Positions 63,310 to 64,000 of a DNA stretch of 64,000 nucleotides are shown here, one piece after another. Below the pieces are notes generated by a model. That model saw only the letters and a program-made list of their open reading frames with translations, was not told where the DNA came from and ran no database searches. Position 1 is the first letter of the stretch; each line of letters begins with the position of its first letter. Source of the DNA: Pseudomonas sp. (GTDB lineage Bacteria > Pseudomonadota > Gammaproteobacteria > Pseudomonadales > Pseudomonadaceae); the NCBI RefSeq assembly GCF_028293835.1, contig NZ_JAQGNX010000086.1:1-64000 (forward strand), read 5' to 3'. The position numbers and the translations under genes were made by a program.

Positions 63310-63516
63310 CTATACGCTCCCTTTACCCCGACATATGTCGCTCTAGTAAGTATCGACAACTAACCTATCGACCGACAAAGAGTTGCACAGTAAAAAGCTT
63401 TTAAAAATCGGAAAAACAATAAACAGGTCCTTCTTATCGAACAACAGGATTATTCTTACAAAGCAATAAAACATGACCTACAACGATCACCCTCCTCGAC
63501 GAAGAGGGCGAAGCCT
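63310..63516. other. Intergenic region upstream of the LuxR solo gene
   Basis: About 207 bp with an AT-rich stretch (about 63395-63470). Probable promoter for the LuxR gene; I see no perfect lux-box palindrome. Confidence 0.4.
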
Positions 63517-64000
63517 TCAGAAAGCATTCAGGTCAATGACCGCGAAACTGCCTGCATTGGGGTGACCCGGCAACTCGCCATCGCCCCGAACCAGGCCACA
63601 GGTCGCCATTCCCGCCTGCTGCGCGGCATCCAGCTCTTGGACGATGTCCGACAAAAACAGGATCTGCTCAGCCGGAAAACCCATCGCCGTAATGATCGTA
63701 CGATAGGACTGAGGTTCACGTTTGGGTCCTGACGTGGTGTCGAAGTAACCACTGAACAACGGCGAAAGATCCCCGGCCTCGGAACAGCCGAAAATCAGCT
63801 GCTGGGCTTGAATCGAACCCGACGAGTAGACGTATAGCGCGTAACCTTCTTCGTGCCAGCGCTTGAGTGCTTCAACGGCATCCGGATAAACATGCCCCTT
63901 CAGTTGGCCCGCCTGATAGCCCTGTTCCCAGACCATCCCTTGCAGCGCTTTGAGCGGTGTGGCTTTGCGATCTTCTGCAATCCAGTCCATCAGGATTTCG
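63517..64000 (-). CDS. mtnC: Acireductone synthase/enolase-phosphatase E1 (5' truncated by window)
   Basis: The visible C-terminal 161 residues begin Glu-Ile-Leu-Met upstream of the first in-window Met (63990), so the frame continues past the right edge. HAD-type features are [17 protein letters not shown], the Lys in GPKREPQSY, and [12 protein letters not shown] with the C-terminal Asp. [13 protein letters not shown] is the MtnC family signature. Acts in the methionine salvage pathway on 2,3-diketo-5-methylthiopentyl-1-phosphate. Confidence 0.92.
   Translation of the reverse strand, partial: EILMDWIAEDRKATPLKALQGMVWEQGYQAGQLKGHVYPDAVEALKRWHEEGYALYVYSSGSIQAQQLIFGCSEAGDLSPLFSGYFDTTSGPKREPQSYRTIITAMGFPAEQILFLSDIVQELDAAQQAGMATCGLVRGDGELPGHPNAGSFAVIDLNAF

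Noticed and set aside
1-64000. CRISPR arrays, tRNA/rRNA genes, prophage or insertion sequences
   Set aside because: No regularly spaced direct repeats, no cloverleaf or rRNA-like stretches, and no integrase, transposase or terminase-like protein was found.

Overview
The window looks like a chromosome segment of a Pseudomonas of the fluorescens type. The support is a DUF3509 gene, RraB, SpeE and MtnC, a transglutaminase/alpha-E/ATP-grasp trio, high-GC codon use, and several copies of a dispersed inverted repeat typical of pseudomonad intergenic DNA. I see no rRNA, tRNA, CRISPR array, integrase or transposase.

Layout. 1-5.6 kb is a tripartite RND efflux operon cut by the left edge. 5.9-14.2 kb is a complete nit1C cluster (nitB-nitH on the minus strand, nitA on the plus strand) with a recognisable sigma-54 promoter and palindromic upstream sites. 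Clusters of this type are needed for cyanide/nitrile nitrogen assimilation in Pseudomonas. 14.4-15.6 kb is an MFS exporter. 15.7-29.1 kb is a catabolic gene set with three beta-hydroxyacid dehydrogenase paralogues, MmgE/PrpD, SDR, metallo-beta-lactamase-fold hydrolase, two MFS carriers, two carboxymuconolactone-decarboxylase-type proteins, cupin, aldehyde dehydrogenase and NIPSNAP. A GntR/FCD regulator lies at its end, and a shared GTATGAC-type motif occurs at three of its intergenic regions. 29.4-38.3 kb is mixed core material: small proteins, an enoyl-CoA hydratase-like protein, a CorA-type transporter, a glutamine amidotransferase-like protein, the transglutaminase trio, a candidate sRNA and RraB.

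38.3-55.4 kb is the most notable part: an apparent biosynthetic island for a 2-deoxystreptamine-type aminoglycoside. A 640-bp AT-rich region divides it into two divergent arms. The minus arm encodes a 2-deoxy-scyllo-inosose synthase, a large phosphoribosyltransferase-domain protein, a class III aminotransferase, a PIG-L deacetylase, a DegT/StrS aminotransferase, an ABC exporter and a 1248-residue PEP-synthase-like protein with a new architecture. The plus arm encodes a GMC oxidoreductase, a small carrier-protein-like ORF, a GT4 glycosyltransferase and a PhyH dioxygenase. Enzyme for enzyme this resembles the butirosin/neomycin route to neamine and then a ribosylated product. A clear dedicated 2-deoxy-scyllo-inosamine dehydrogenase, a phosphatase and a standard resistance gene are not visible.

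55.5-64 kb returns to core genes: an LTA-synthase-like sulfatase, speE, a PLDc_N membrane protein, an unknown protein, an ankyrin protein, a DUF3509 protein, an M29-like protein convergent with a LuxR solo, and mtnC cut by the right edge.
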